DNA of 64,000 nt from Pedobacter soli. Its GTDB lineage: Bacteria; Bacteroidota; Bacteroidia; Sphingobacteriales; Sphingobacteriaceae. Position numbers and translations under genes: made by a program. Location of the stretch: NCBI RefSeq assembly GCF_900101435.1, contig NZ_FMZH01000002.1:620001-684000 (forward strand). Direction: 5' to 3'. Position 1 is the stretch's first letter. Every line of letters begins with the position of its first letter. The notes under the pieces were generated by a model. It was given only the letters and a program-made list of their open reading frames with translations. It searched no databases and was not told the origin of the DNA. Positions 7,178 to 16,251 of the stretch are shown here, in pieces.

Positions 7178-8146
7178 ATGGCTAAGAATAAAATTACTTT
7201 TAAAGCAATCTGGTGTATTTTAAAAGCATCATTTACAGGTTTCACCGATCATAAGGTTACCAAGCTAAGTGGCTCCTTGGCTTACTACACTGTATTTTCG
7301 ATGGCACCGTTGTTAGTTGTAATCATTTCGCTCTGCGGCATATTTTTAGGTCGCGAAATTGCCGAAGGACAGGTTTATGCCCAGTTGGAAAGCTTTTTAG
7401 GTCGTGAGTCTGCAACGTCCTTACAGCAACTTATCAAAAATGCCTACCTGGATGGAAAAAGTACGATAGCTTTAATCATTGGTATATTTACGCTCTTGCT
7501 CGGGGCTACAACGGTTTTTGGCGATATTCAGGATTCGATTAATACCATTTGGGGACTGAAGCCCAAACCTAAAAGGGGATGGGTAAAAATGCTGCAGAAT
7601 CGTTTTTTATCGTTTTCCGTAATTATTAGCCTTGGTTTTGTATTGCTGGTATCTTTAGCCATTACTTCTTTACTGGATGCTTTTAGCAAAGGATTACAAG
7701 CCAGGTTTGAAGATGTATCGATAGTGGTTTTTTATATCTTAAACCAGGTGGTTACATTGGCCGTTATTTCATTGATATTTGGTGTCATATTTAAGGTTTT
7801 GCCCGATGCAATTATAAAATGGAAGGATGTTACCGCCGGTGCAGTTGTTACCGCCGTTTTATTTATGGTTGGCAAGTTTGCCATTTCATTATACATTGGG
7901 CAAAGCAATGTGGGCGGTACTTATGGTGCAACAGGCTCGCTGGTGGTTGTGCTTCTATGGACGTATTATTCTTCCATAATCCTGTATTTTGGTGCCGAGT
8001 TTACCAAAGCCTATGCAGTGGCTTTTGGCTCAGAAATTTACCCTTCACATTATGCGGTTACCACAAAGGAAATTGAAGTAGAAACCGGCAATAATTCCAT
8101 TCAGGATAATCACCCTGAAATAAAAGAAGAGGTAAAGAAATCTTAA
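7178..8146 (+). CDS. YihY/virulence factor BrkB family membrane protein
   Basis: A 322-residue integral membrane protein with about six hydrophobic helices. The family hallmark KLSGSLAYYTVFSMAPLLVV is at about residues 27-46, and the conserved GATGSLVVVLLWTYYSS region is at about 250-266. Old annotations as ribonuclease BN are not supported for this family; the function is unknown and transport has been proposed. A charged cytoplasmic tail follows residue 290. A paralogue with the same hallmark segments is at 29170-30195, next to tamL. It is convergent with yjbQ, with 7 bases between stops. Confidence 0.92.
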   Translation: MAKNKITFKAIWCILKASFTGFTDHKVTKLSGSLAYYTVFSMAPLLVVIISLCGIFLGREIAEGQVYAQLESFLGRESATSLQQLIKNAYLDGKSTIALIIGIFTLLLGATTVFGDIQDSINTIWGLKPKPKRGWVKMLQNRFLSFSVIISLGFVLLVSLAITSLLDAFSKGLQARFEDVSIVVFYILNQVVTLAVISLIFGVIFKVLPDAIIKWKDVTAGAVVTAVLFMVGKFAISLYIGQSNVGGTYGATGSLVVVLLWTYYSSIILYFGAEFTKAYAVAFGSEIYPSHYAVTTKEIEVETGNNSIQDNHPEIKEEVKKS

Positions 8147-8153
8147 GCTGTAG

Positions 8154-8576
8154 CTAAGCGCCCCAGGCGGTAATAATCAGGTTCCTTTGCCCGCCGTAGT
8201 TGCGGTGTTCGCAAAGGTAAATGCCCTGCCAGGTGCCCAGTGCAAGCTGGCCATTACGAATAGGGATCGTTACCGAACTGCCTAAAAGTGCTGCTTTTAA
8301 ATGTGCAGGCATATCATCCGATCCTTCATAGTCGTGTTCATAATCCGGATCATTTTCCTTTACTGTTTTATTGAAAAACAGTTCGAAATCGGCCCTGACG
8401 GTTGGATCGGCATTTTCGTTGATGGTTAACGATGCTGAAGTATGTTGAATAAAAACCTGGCACATTCCAACCGAAATTTCGGCAATCTGGGGTAGGGCAT
8501 ATTCAATCTCGTTTGTAATGATGTGAAAGCCTCTTCTTCTTTCTCTGAGTGTTAGGGCTTGCTGGTATATTTTCAT
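8154..8576 (-). CDS. YjbQ family protein (secondary thiamine-phosphate synthase type)
   Basis: A 140-residue soluble protein of the YjbQ/UPF0047 family, with HTSASLTINENAD (about 46-58), a run of acidic residues and GTWQGIYLCEHR near the C-terminus. The family forms a trimeric barrel with a His/Glu cluster. Some members complement a thiamine-phosphate synthase defect, hence the common name, but the physiological reaction is not settled. It is probably a single-gene unit: the next minus-strand gene ends 3' of it and a 179-base repeat-containing gap lies upstream. A TTTAGA-CTT-TCTAAA palindrome is 15 bases upstream of its start. Confidence 0.92.
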   Translation of the reverse strand: MKIYQQALTLRERRRGFHIITNEIEYALPQIAEISVGMCQVFIQHTSASLTINENADPTVRADFELFFNKTVKENDPDYEHDYEGSDDMPAHLKAALLGSSVTIPIRNGQLALGTWQGIYLCEHRNYGGQRNLIITAWGA

Positions 8577-8590
8577 TAATTCTAATTGAT

Positions 8591-8653
8591 TTTAGACTTT
8601 CTAAACACCTTAGAAAATATGGATATTTTCAAATTCGTCAGACAGCGTCTGAC
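8591..8653. repeat. Two short perfect inverted repeats upstream of yjbQ
   Basis: TTTAGA-CTT-TCTAAA at 8591-8605 and GTCAGAC-AGC-GTCTGAC at 8637-8653. The first sits where an operator of the yjbQ promoter could be. The second resembles the dispersed hairpin elements of this genome. Confidence 0.45.
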
Positions 8654-8680
8654 TGTTTTAATTTAGCCGGCAGTTGCGAT

Positions 8681-8757
8681 CCCTCGACTTCGCTCAGGAT
8701 TATAACTTAATAAAATGGTCGTCATCTCGACTGAAACGCAGTGGAATGGAGAGATCT
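8681..8757. repeat. Dispersed repeat words between yjbQ and the DUF2157 gene
   Basis: CCTCGACTTCGCTCAGGAT (also at 1216-1235 with one change) is followed by CGTCATCTCGACTGAAACGC and GAGAGATCT. Such words have the look of genome-wide repeat debris. The end of this stretch touches the stop codon of the DUF2157 gene. Confidence 0.4.
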
Positions 8758-9790
8758 ATTTCAAAAACTCCACATTCCATATCTTTTCGGCTTTTCGTCC
8801 GATAAGCCAGAAAGAGGCCGCCAGAACGGAAAAAAAGAGAGCTTTATGCCAGCTATCCCAAAAGTACTCAAAGTAGCGTGTATAAAGGTTAATGAACAAA
8901 AAAGTGATGCCAAACTCTCGGGCAATATCATCACGGTATTTTAAACCAAACAACGTACTGGCTACACAAATTGCTGCAGAAATTAATGCCCAGTAGAATA
9001 AACTCAATTGCCTCACTTTGTACCACTCATCTAGACTGGCGAAATTCCCAAATACCGACAGCGCCCATAGCGATACAAACAGATACACCATTCCTGCGAT
9101 ATAGGTTGCAAGGAAAAAATGCTGAGTTTTAGGGATGGCTTTCATAATGAACGATGCTGCAGTTAGAATTGCTCCGAAAACAACAAAACGCAATGGATAA
9201 TTCATACCCAGGAAATAGTAATTCCAGCGACTGAGGTAGCCCGTTTCAGTACCAAACCAGGCACCTAAAGAAATCAGGGCAAAAATCCAGATTAGCCTTG
9301 AATTAAATATATAACCAAGGGTTCCGTAAATGAAAACCGAAATCAGGATGAGAATTGAAAAATTACCAGAGCCATTATCCAGTACTTTGCCAAAATAGGC
9401 AATAGCATTTGCCGTTAGTAAAATGGCAGAGAAAACAATGGCTTCGTTGCTGAATTTCAGATGAGGCAGATTTTTTTTACGTCTGAATCCCAAAATATAG
9501 AGCCAGCCTGCTAAGCCACCCGATACTATTGCAATTACAATATTGGGCGTATTATAAACCCTTTTCAAGTAGTTTAAAATCGAATTGTCGATCAGTAATG
9601 AGCCCAGGGCAATAAATCCGCAGGCCAAAGCTACCCAGAATGCATATTGCGCCAGACGTAACCAGTCGAAGTTTTTAGCCTCATAACTTTTACGGAGCTT
9701 ATCGCCGGTTTCTTCGTTAATTAAGCCATCGCTTTGCCATTGCTCAATCATATCATCCAGAAATTCACTCTTTTCTCTGTCGACTTTCAT
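8756..9790 (-). CDS. DUF2157 domain multi-pass membrane protein
   Basis: A 344-residue protein. A cytoplasmic N-terminal ~45 residues with the pattern WQSDGLINEETGDKL is the DUF2157 signature. Nine or ten hydrophobic helices follow, between about residues 48 and 335. The C-terminus (GRKAEKIW) is short and basic. Members of this family are uncharacterised inner-membrane proteins. The gene precedes a repeat-bearing stretch toward yjbQ and follows kefB on the same strand by 107 bases, a gap that contains the mini-repeat also found inside ispG. Function unknown. Confidence 0.8.
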   Translation of the reverse strand: MKVDREKSEFLDDMIEQWQSDGLINEETGDKLRKSYEAKNFDWLRLAQYAFWVALACGFIALGSLLIDNSILNYLKRVYNTPNIVIAIVSGGLAGWLYILGFRRKKNLPHLKFSNEAIVFSAILLTANAIAYFGKVLDNGSGNFSILILISVFIYGTLGYIFNSRLIWIFALISLGAWFGTETGYLSRWNYYFLGMNYPLRFVVFGAILTAASFIMKAIPKTQHFFLATYIAGMVYLFVSLWALSVFGNFASLDEWYKVRQLSLFYWALISAAICVASTLFGLKYRDDIAREFGITFLFINLYTRYFEYFWDSWHKALFFSVLAASFWLIGRKAEKIWNVEFLK

Positions 9791-9834
9791 AGGTTAGGTT
9801 CTGTACGAAGATATGTTTTTTAATTCATTAGTCC

Positions 9835-9897
9835 GAAGTTTTTAGTTCCAGCTTTTGGCACTCTGACTTCCGACTTCTGACCAATGACCTCCGACCT
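9835..9897. repeat. Intergenic mini-repeat, source-type copy of the ispG insert
   Basis: Contains GACTTCCGACTTCTGAC at 9865-9881. The exact reverse complement of these 17 bases occurs inside the ispG coding sequence at 54925-54941. Neighbouring words (ccaatgacctccgacc) are of the same kind. Confidence 0.6.
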
Positions 9898-12111
9898 TTA
9901 AATAACCTCTTTAATCTTCTTATTGTTTCCTACAATCCAGATTACGTCTCCTGTATCGAAAACAAAATCAGATGAAGGATTTAAAATCCGGTTAGCGCCA
10001 CGTTCAATACCCACAATCAGGGCCTGTGCTTTTTCGCGGATTCCGGCATTTCTGATACTTAGGCCATATACCGGCGATTCGGCATGTACCACTACTCTTT
10101 GCAAGGTCATTTCCTTGTTCGGGAAATTGTTTTCCTCTGCATTTTCTGGTGGATCAACTTCTAAAATGGTTTTTACTGCAGCCAGTTGGTCGTCGGCGCC
10201 AATCAAAAGCAATTTATCGTTAGGGTAAAGCCTTTCATCCCGGCCAGGCGTTGGAATATTATTTCTCCCACGTTCAATCAATGCAATATTTACCCCGTAT
10301 TTTTCCCTTATCATTAAATCGGTAAGTGTTTTGCCTACAACTTCCGACTCAGGTGAGACAGTCAGTTCAGTTAAGTGTGTATCCCAGGGCAGGATAGCAG
10401 GTTTTTGGTTCTCGCGGGCATTTAGATTTAACATAAAACGCCTTTCCAACCTGTCGTAAAACGATTGTAGTTTCCTGGAGAAAATAACCATACCGAAAAT
10501 AATCAGACCCAATGCAATAACTGCTGCAATCCAGGTGTCGAAGAATTCGTACATTAAAAAACCTACAAAAAATATCCCCAGGGCAATCCTGAAAACCTCA
10601 ATGGCAATTAGTGGTCCGCGGGTATATTTTTTATTCAGCCAAAGGTGTGAATAAGCTGTTTTCTGAATCCTGCGAATAGATAATGCCCATAAAAATGGCG
10701 ACATCAGAATGAAGGAAACAATTACACTGATAATAATTGAAGTCAGGCTATTGGCAATGTTGCGTACAATAAAAGGCTGTACATAACGATAGGCCAGAAA
10801 AATAATGGCAATGATAATTACCGAATGGATGATGGTATTAAAAATGTACGATCTTAATAAAATTCTCCAGTCGCTTAAGGTTGTAATGCCCTCTGTACTC
10901 GAACTGTAGCGCTCAATTCCATCCTGCCATTTTTTGGGTAAAACACGTTTTAAAAACTCGTAAAAAGGCTCTGAAAGTTTAATCAGGTAGGGCGTGGTAA
11001 AGGTGGTAATGGCTGCTGCGGCTACGGCAATGGGGTAAAGAAAATCGCTGGTAACTTTTAAGGTTAAGCCCAATGAAGCAATGATGAACGAAAACTCACC
11101 AATCTGCGCCAAACTCATACCCGATTGCACCGAAGTTTTTAAAGGCTGACCAGAAAGTAGTGCTCCCAGAATGGTGAAAATGATTTTTCCAATAATAATC
11201 ACCAGTGTCGCAATTAAAATAGGTACCCAGTATTTAACCAGCATAGCCGGATCGATCAGCATCCCTACCGAAACAAAAAATACTGCGGCAAATAAATCTT
11301 TCACCGATTTGGTAAGGTGTTCGATTCGCTCGGCTTGCGTAGTTTCGGCCAGAATTGAGCCCATGATAAATGCGCCCAGCGCAGGTGAAAAGCCTACCTT
11401 GTCGGCCAGTAAAACCATAACCAGGCACAATGCTAATGATACTACCAACATGGTTTCATCGTTCATTAATTTCCTGGTGGCTTTTAAAAATGACGGGACT
11501 AAGAAAATGCCGCCTAAAAACCATAAAACTAAAAAGAAGGCCAGTTTTAGAATAGAGTAAAGCATTTCGGTTCCGGCCGATTGTTGGCTTACGGCGAGCG
11601 TAGAAAATAACACTAACAGTAAAATAGCTACCAAATCTTCTACAATGAGGACACCAAAAACCAATCCGGCAAATTTTTTATGTTTTAAGCCAAGCTCCTC
11701 AAAGGCTTTGATGGTAATCATGGTTGAGGAAATGGATAAAATTCCACCCAGGAACAAGCTGTCCATATCGGCCCAACCCATCGCTTTACCCACAAAATAA
11801 CCAACCAGAATGATGAATAGCACCTTTACAATAGCGGTTATGGATGCAGAACCGCCTACTTTGACTAATTTTTTAAAACTGAATTCTAATCCTAAACTGA
11901 AGAGCAGGAAAATTACACCAATTTCGCCCCAAATATTAATACTCTTGGTATCGGTAACAGAGGGGAAAAAGTTAAGGTGCGAGCCAACCAGGAGGCCAGC
12001 TAGTATGTAGCCCAAAACAAGGGGCTGTTTAATTTTTTTAAATATAAGTGTGGTTATTCCTGCGGCAGCAAGAATTAACCCTAAATCGGCAATTAAATCT
12101 GGTAAATGCAT
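9898..12111 (-). CDS. CPA2 family monovalent cation:proton antiporter with RCK_C domains
   Basis: A 737-residue inner-membrane antiporter. Residues ~1-385 form the Na+/H+-exchanger-like core of about 12 helices, with the family segments GYILAGLLVG, GVLIVEDLVA and GAFIMGSILAET. A second hydrophobic block (about 415-555) is followed by two cytosolic TrkA-C (RCK_C) domains, about 575-645 and 660-737. The Rossmann RCK_N domain of classic KefB/KefC is missing, so glutathione/NADH gating of the KefC kind is unlikely. K+ or Na+ efflux coupled to protons is inferred from the family. It appears to be transcribed alone. Confidence 0.9.
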   Translation of the reverse strand: MHLPDLIADLGLILAAAGITTLIFKKIKQPLVLGYILAGLLVGSHLNFFPSVTDTKSINIWGEIGVIFLLFSLGLEFSFKKLVKVGGSASITAIVKVLFIILVGYFVGKAMGWADMDSLFLGGILSISSTMITIKAFEELGLKHKKFAGLVFGVLIVEDLVAILLLVLFSTLAVSQQSAGTEMLYSILKLAFFLVLWFLGGIFLVPSFLKATRKLMNDETMLVVSLALCLVMVLLADKVGFSPALGAFIMGSILAETTQAERIEHLTKSVKDLFAAVFFVSVGMLIDPAMLVKYWVPILIATLVIIIGKIIFTILGALLSGQPLKTSVQSGMSLAQIGEFSFIIASLGLTLKVTSDFLYPIAVAAAAITTFTTPYLIKLSEPFYEFLKRVLPKKWQDGIERYSSSTEGITTLSDWRILLRSYIFNTIIHSVIIIAIIFLAYRYVQPFIVRNIANSLTSIIISVIVSFILMSPFLWALSIRRIQKTAYSHLWLNKKYTRGPLIAIEVFRIALGIFFVGFLMYEFFDTWIAAVIALGLIIFGMVIFSRKLQSFYDRLERRFMLNLNARENQKPAILPWDTHLTELTVSPESEVVGKTLTDLMIREKYGVNIALIERGRNNIPTPGRDERLYPNDKLLLIGADDQLAAVKTILEVDPPENAEENNFPNKEMTLQRVVVHAESPVYGLSIRNAGIREKAQALIVGIERGANRILNPSSDFVFDTGDVIWIVGNNKKIKEVI

Positions 12112-12209
12112 CTGTAAAAACGAGTAATGATATTAAATAATTTATGTTCGGGGCATGTCCCCGGCATTTTTAATCAGGCCACATCACTGTGGTTAAAAAA
12201 TGAAATTAC

Positions 12210-12563
12210 TTACCAAAAAACATGTTTTGGGTACAGCATTTTAAAAAGGCACCAATAATTATAATTTAATCTTTTAATTGCAGCTTTGGTATCGGCAACA
12301 TTATGTTTAAAGAAAAGAAATACCAAAAAACCAAGTAGTAAAAAAGCCGATGAGGATATTTTAAGCACAGGATTATTAACCAGATCTTTTTGCAGGCTAT
12401 CGTTATCGGGTTGAAAATCGCTTTTGAGTTGCTTACTTTTTTTACAGGTTACGAAAGTTGTTTTGTGGTTTTTGGGTAAGGCATCAGCTTGTTTTTTCTG
12501 CGATGCGCATACCGCGAAAGGAATAGAAATAGCGCAGAAGAAAATGATGTAAAAAAGCCTCAT
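12210..12563 (-). CDS. Hypothetical exported or membrane-anchored small protein
   Basis: A 117-residue product I do not recognise. It has a clear signal peptide (residues 1-20, ending near AVCAS), a Lys-rich polar middle with a Cys, and one transmembrane segment at about 71-86 followed by a short aromatic-rich tail. Codon use resembles that of its neighbours. It lies between kefB and ribF on the same strand, 58 bases downstream of the ribF stop, so it could be carried on the ribF transcript. It is real if the signal peptide plus single-helix pattern is not chance. Confidence 0.55.
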   Translation of the reverse strand: MRLFYIIFFCAISIPFAVCASQKKQADALPKNHKTTFVTCKKSKQLKSDFQPDNDSLQKDLVNNPVLKISSSAFLLLGFLVFLFFKHNVADTKAAIKRLNYNYWCLFKMLYPKHVFW

Positions 12564-12621
12564 TGCCGCTAATATAACGAAAATAAGGCTTTTTTGAAAG
12601 GAAAAACGTGATTTTGTGCTT

Positions 12622-13647
12622 TTAAGCCGTTGTTTCGAAAAAAGCTAAAGTAGCCTCTTTGTCTTTTTGTAACTGAACAGTTAAAGCTTCTAAACCAGTA
12701 AATTTTACATCGTGGCGAAGGAATTTTAAGAAGTTCATTTTAATATCCTGGCCGTAAATTTCCTGGTTAAAATCGAAGATGTTAACTTCAATATTCCTGG
12801 TCATACCGTTGATGGTAGGGCGTTGCCCGATGTAGGCCATTCCCTGGTAAGTTTGGAGTTTGGGGTTTGAAGTTTGGAGTTGATCAGTCGCCAAGCTCTC
12901 AACGCTCGGCGCCGAATTTATTTCAACCGTTACTGCGTAAATCCCATCGCCAGGAATAAGTTTATACGTTTCTTCAACAAAGATATTTGCTGTAGGGAAA
13001 CCAATGGTACGACCAATTTTATCGCCTTTAATTACCCTGCCGAAAATAGAAAAGGGATAGCCCAGGTAATCGCTGGCTAAACTTACATCGCCGGCCAAAA
13101 GCGCCTGCCTTATTTTGGTCGAGCTTACCGCTACATCGTGGATATCCTGTTCCATTATCTCTTCAACAGTAAAGCCATAGTGCAGGCCGGCAGCTTTTAA
13201 ATCATTTAAATTGCCCTGGCGATCTTTACCAAACCGATGATCGTAACCTATGATAATGTGTTTGGTGCCAATATTATCAACCAACGTATTTTTAATATAA
13301 TCTTCAGGCAACTGATTAGAAAAATCGCGCGTAAACGGAGTAATAATCAAATGATCGACGCCCAGGTTCTTAAGGATATCGGCTTTTTCGTTGATGGTAT
13401 TGATCATTTTTAAATCCTGGTTTTCAGGATCAATAATCATTCTGGGATGGGGAAAAAAAGTGAGGATCACACTTTCTCCCTGATCGGCTTTTGCCTTTTG
13501 CACCAGTTGGTTAATAATTTTCTGGTGACCAAAATGTACGCCATCAAAAGTACCGATGGTTACAATAGCATTATCTAATTTCGAAAATTCGGATAGGTTA
13601 TGGTATATTTTCAATGTAATTAAATTAAAATCATTGCCTGTTGGCAA
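12622..13647 (-). CDS. ribF: Bifunctional riboflavin kinase / FAD synthetase
   Basis: Makes FMN from riboflavin and FAD from FMN. The N-terminal nucleotidyltransferase domain has GTFDGVHFGH (32-41) and the ISSTKIR-like VSSTKIR. The C-terminal flavokinase domain has GRTIGFPTANI. Homologues usually begin at the sequence encoded from a TTG at 13614 (LKIYHNLSEF, position 12), so the true start may be 13614 rather than the ATG at 13647. A segment of about 22 residues (SAPSVESLATDQ and following) interrupts the flavokinase domain between VEIN and YQGMAYIGQRP. Its DNA, about 12849-12916, is made of the mini-repeat words otherwise seen between genes. Confidence 0.95.
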   Translation of the reverse strand: MPTGNDFNLITLKIYHNLSEFSKLDNAIVTIGTFDGVHFGHQKIINQLVQKAKADQGESVILTFFPHPRMIIDPENQDLKMINTINEKADILKNLGVDHLIITPFTRDFSNQLPEDYIKNTLVDNIGTKHIIIGYDHRFGKDRQGNLNDLKAAGLHYGFTVEEIMEQDIHDVAVSSTKIRQALLAGDVSLASDYLGYPFSIFGRVIKGDKIGRTIGFPTANIFVEETYKLIPGDGIYAVTVEINSAPSVESLATDQLQTSNPKLQTYQGMAYIGQRPTINGMTRNIEVNIFDFNQEIYGQDIKMNFLKFLRHDVKFTGLEALTVQLQKDKEATLAFFETTA

Positions 13648-13654
13648 AATAAAT

Positions 13655-13731
13655 AACCGCAGATTAAAAGGATTAACACAGATTTAAATATTCAAGTGTC
13701 TGTGTTTAACTGTGCAAATCCGTGGTAAAGT
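13655..13731. repeat. Dispersed CACAGATTT / AATCCGTGG repeat
   Basis: ACCGCAGATTAAAAGGATTAACACAGATTT is followed by its degenerate inverse TCTGTGTTTAACTGTGCAAATCCGTGGT. A relative is at 15360-15430 (ACCACAGATGCGCACAGATAAACACAGATG ... GTCTGTGGT). Both sit between minus-strand genes. Confidence 0.5.
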
Positions 13732-13732
13732 T

Positions 13733-14593
13733 CTAATGCAAGGCATGTCGTTTAACAACGCCTCCTTTTAAATCTGCAATCTGTTGCTGTATTACAAAAG
13801 CATCGGCATCTATTTGTCTGATGGCAGTTTGTAATTTGCTCATTTCTAGCTTGGTTACTACGGTAAAAATAATATCTATATCATTTTTTTCTCCATAACC
13901 ACCTTCGCCTTTATAAATGGTAACCCCACGTTTCATCTCGTTAATAATAAAGTTTTTGATATTCTCCTGATGTTCGGAGATGATGGTAACGCCGGTATAC
14001 TGTTCAATGCCGTTTACAATAAAATCGATGGTGCTCGATGCCGATAAGTAGGTTAAAATGGCATAAAGCGCGGTCTCGATGTTTAAAAAGTAGGCTGCAA
14101 AGGCAAAAATGATGATGTTTAAAATGAGAATGATATTGCCTACAGTTAAAATACTATTCTTACTGATATAAAGAGCTAGCACTTCAGTACCATCAATTAC
14201 ACAGCCGCCACGCATGGCCAAACCAATGCCTCCGCCCAGGAATAGTCCGCCGAAAAAAGCTATTAGCAATTTATCGTGGGTAATGGGTTGGAAGGGTAAA
14301 AAAATTAAGGCCAGCGAAAGTGCGCCAATGGCAATTGCAGTTTTTAGGGCAAAACCTTTACCAATTTGCCGGTAGCCGAGTATTACAAACGGGACGTTGA
14401 TCAGTGCAATAAGGTACGATAAATTCCAACCGGTTAAGGTGCTTAATAAAAGTGAAATACCGGTTACACCACCATCAATAAAATGGCTGGGCATTAAAAA
14501 GCTTTTGAGGCCAAAACATGCCGAAGTTACACCTGCAATGATTAAAAAGATTTCTTTTACAAATCTGGTGTTCCTGTTTTTAATGTGGTTCAT
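13733..14593 (-). CDS. YitT family membrane protein (DUF2179 C-terminal domain)
   Basis: A 286-residue protein with five or six N-terminal membrane helices (about residues 12-200) and a cytosolic C-terminal DUF2179 domain (about 205-280, containing RGVTIYKGEGGY and an IDADAFV segment). In this family the soluble domain is thought to bind a small ligand; the substrate is unknown. The start codon overlaps the truB stop by 4 bases (14590-14593), so the two are translationally coupled and part of the ftsX-to-ribF block. Annotations as putative transporters are by similarity only. Confidence 0.9.
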   Translation of the reverse strand: MNHIKNRNTRFVKEIFLIIAGVTSACFGLKSFLMPSHFIDGGVTGISLLLSTLTGWNLSYLIALINVPFVILGYRQIGKGFALKTAIAIGALSLALIFLPFQPITHDKLLIAFFGGLFLGGGIGLAMRGGCVIDGTEVLALYISKNSILTVGNIILILNIIIFAFAAYFLNIETALYAILTYLSASSTIDFIVNGIEQYTGVTIISEHQENIKNFIINEMKRGVTIYKGEGGYGEKNDIDIIFTVVTKLEMSKLQTAIRQIDADAFVIQQQIADLKGGVVKRHALH

Positions 14594-15321
14594 ACCTCCG
14601 CCTGGGTTTTAGCTTCTTCTTTCTTGTTACGAATATAATTAACAAGTTCTAATACCTCAAACGCATCTTTAAGCAAAAAGTTTCCGCTGCGGGTACGGGT
14701 AAGTTTAGAAAGATAGGCGCCGTTGTTAAGTTGCTTACCAAAATCGGATATTAACGAACGGATATAGGTTCCTTTGCTGCATACCACCCTAAAATCAACT
14801 TCGGGGAGTTCAATGCGCGTAATCTCAAACGCTGGAACGCTAACAAAGCGTTTACGCAGTTCTACTTCTTCACCCAGTCTGGCTTTAACGTATAAACGTT
14901 CGCCATTTACCTTTACTGCAGAGTGCGCTGGCGGGTATTGTTCAATATCCCCAATAAAGGGTTTGCAAGCAGCATAAATTTCTTCGTTGCTGATCTGGCT
15001 AACATCAAAAGTTTCGTCAACCTCCGTTTCCATATCGAAAGATGGAGTAGTGGCGCCCAGTATCATGGTGCCTGTATATTCTTTTTCTTCGGCCTGGAAG
15101 GTGTCAATCTGCTTGGTTAACTTACCGGTGCAGATAATGAGCAAACCTGTTGCCAGGGGATCTAAAGTGCCTGCATGGCCAACTTTTAGCTTGAGCGGTT
15201 TTAAAGAATTACGGATTTTACCAACCACATCAAATGAGGTCCATTTGTATGGTTTATTAATCAACAGCAATTCGCCTTCGGCAAAATTGAAATCTTTAAA
15301 TTTAGGATTTTCGGTACTCAC
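14590..15321 (-). CDS. truB: tRNA pseudouridine(55) synthase
   Basis: Converts U55 to pseudouridine in the T-loop of tRNAs. The catalytic motif GTLDPLATG is at 51-59, with the nucleophile Asp54. The N-terminal INKPYKWTSFDVV and the substrate-loop region RSLISDFGKQL are conserved. At 243 residues it lacks a long C-terminal PUA domain, as is common in Bacteroidota. A minus-strand -7 box TATCTTTG at 15336-15343 lies 14 bases upstream, so the truB-yitT unit probably has its own promoter as well as read-through from uppP. Confidence 0.96.
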   Translation of the reverse strand: MSTENPKFKDFNFAEGELLLINKPYKWTSFDVVGKIRNSLKPLKLKVGHAGTLDPLATGLLIICTGKLTKQIDTFQAEEKEYTGTMILGATTPSFDMETEVDETFDVSQISNEEIYAACKPFIGDIEQYPPAHSAVKVNGERLYVKARLGEEVELRKRFVSVPAFEITRIELPEVDFRVVCSKGTYIRSLISDFGKQLNNGAYLSKLTRTRSGNFLLKDAFEVLELVNYIRNKKEEAKTQAEV

Positions 15322-15335
15322 AAATCTTTTTTGCG

Positions 15336-15343
15336 CAAAGATA
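15336..15343 (-). promoter_or_regulatory. -7 box TATCTTTG for truB
   Basis: Reads AATCCTTATCTTTGC on the minus strand. The same 15 bases precede ispG at 53984-53998. Ends 14 bases before the truB ATG. Confidence 0.5.
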
Positions 15344-15359
15344 AGGATTCAATATTGTT

Positions 15360-15430
15360 TTTTACCACAGATGCGCACAGATAAACACAGATGCTTATTG
15401 CCTGTATTTATCTTTTTTGTCTGTGGTTAA
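15360..15430. repeat. Dispersed ACCACAGATG / TCTGTGGT repeat
   Basis: An inverted pair built from CACAGAT words, related to the element at 13655-13731, in the gap between truB and uppP. Confidence 0.5.
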
Positions 15431-15444
15431 GATATTTATGGCGA

Positions 15445-16239
15445 TTATATAATTTGTAAGTTATGGCCACTCAGTAATAAGATGATAATAACTAAGCCGG
15501 CAGCAATCCGGTACCAACCGAAAACTTTAAAGCCATTTTTGTTTAAATAACCAATAAAGCTTTTAATGGCTAAAAGGGCTACAATAAAGGCAACAACATT
15601 ACCAATAATTAAGAGGTTGGTTTGTTCGTGCGTAATGGTGTGACCTTCTTTATAAAAATCATAAAGTTTTTTAGCTGTAGCGGCAAACATGGTTGGAACG
15701 GCTAAAAAGAATGAAAATTCGGCGGCAACTTTTCTGCTTAATTTCTGGCTCATACCACCAACAATAGTGGCTCCCGAGCGCGAAACGCCAGGAATCATGG
15801 CAATACATTGGAAAAAACCAATTTTTAAAGCCGTCAAATAACTTACATTTTCTTCCTGGTCAACTGTAGCTTTGTTAAACCATTTATCAACAAATAACAA
15901 AATTATACCACCTACCAGCAAAGAAATGCCAACTGCCATCGGGCTTTCTAAAAGTTCATCGATCTTTTTGCTCAATAATAATCCAAAAACAGCAGCCGGG
16001 ATAAAAGCAACGAATAATTTGATGTAAAAATTGATTGATTTAAAGAATCTTTTAAAATACAATACCAAAACCGAAAGGATAGCCCCCAGCTGTATGGCAA
16101 TCGTAAATAATTTTACAAATGGATCTGATGCAATGCCCATAAAAGATGAGGCAACAATCATGTGTCCGGTACTTGAAACAGGTAAGAATTCAGTTATTCC
16201 TTCAATAATGGCAAGGACAATGGCTTGAAAAGAGTTCAT
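15445..16239 (-). CDS. uppP: Undecaprenyl-diphosphatase
   Basis: Recycles the lipid carrier of peptidoglycan and O-antigen synthesis by dephosphorylating undecaprenyl pyrophosphate at the periplasmic face. The 264 residues contain the BacA/UppP signatures [14 protein letters not shown] (13-26, with the paired catalytic Glu and the Ser/His) and [10 protein letters not shown] (about 150). About eight hydrophobic segments are seen. In the minus-strand order ftsX, DUF3098, vapB, vapC, uppP, truB, the toxin-antitoxin pair directly precedes it with 12 bases between the vapC stop and the uppP start. Confidence 0.96.
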   Translation of the reverse strand: MNSFQAIVLAIIEGITEFLPVSSTGHMIVASSFMGIASDPFVKLFTIAIQLGAILSVLVLYFKRFFKSINFYIKLFVAFIPAAVFGLLLSKKIDELLESPMAVGISLLVGGIILLFVDKWFNKATVDQEENVSYLTALKIGFFQCIAMIPGVSRSGATIVGGMSQKLSRKVAAEFSFFLAVPTMFAATAKKLYDFYKEGHTITHEQTNLLIIGNVVAFIVALLAIKSFIGYLNKNGFKVFGWYRIAAGLVIIILLLSGHNLQII

Positions 16240-16251
16240 ATGCTTAATGGG

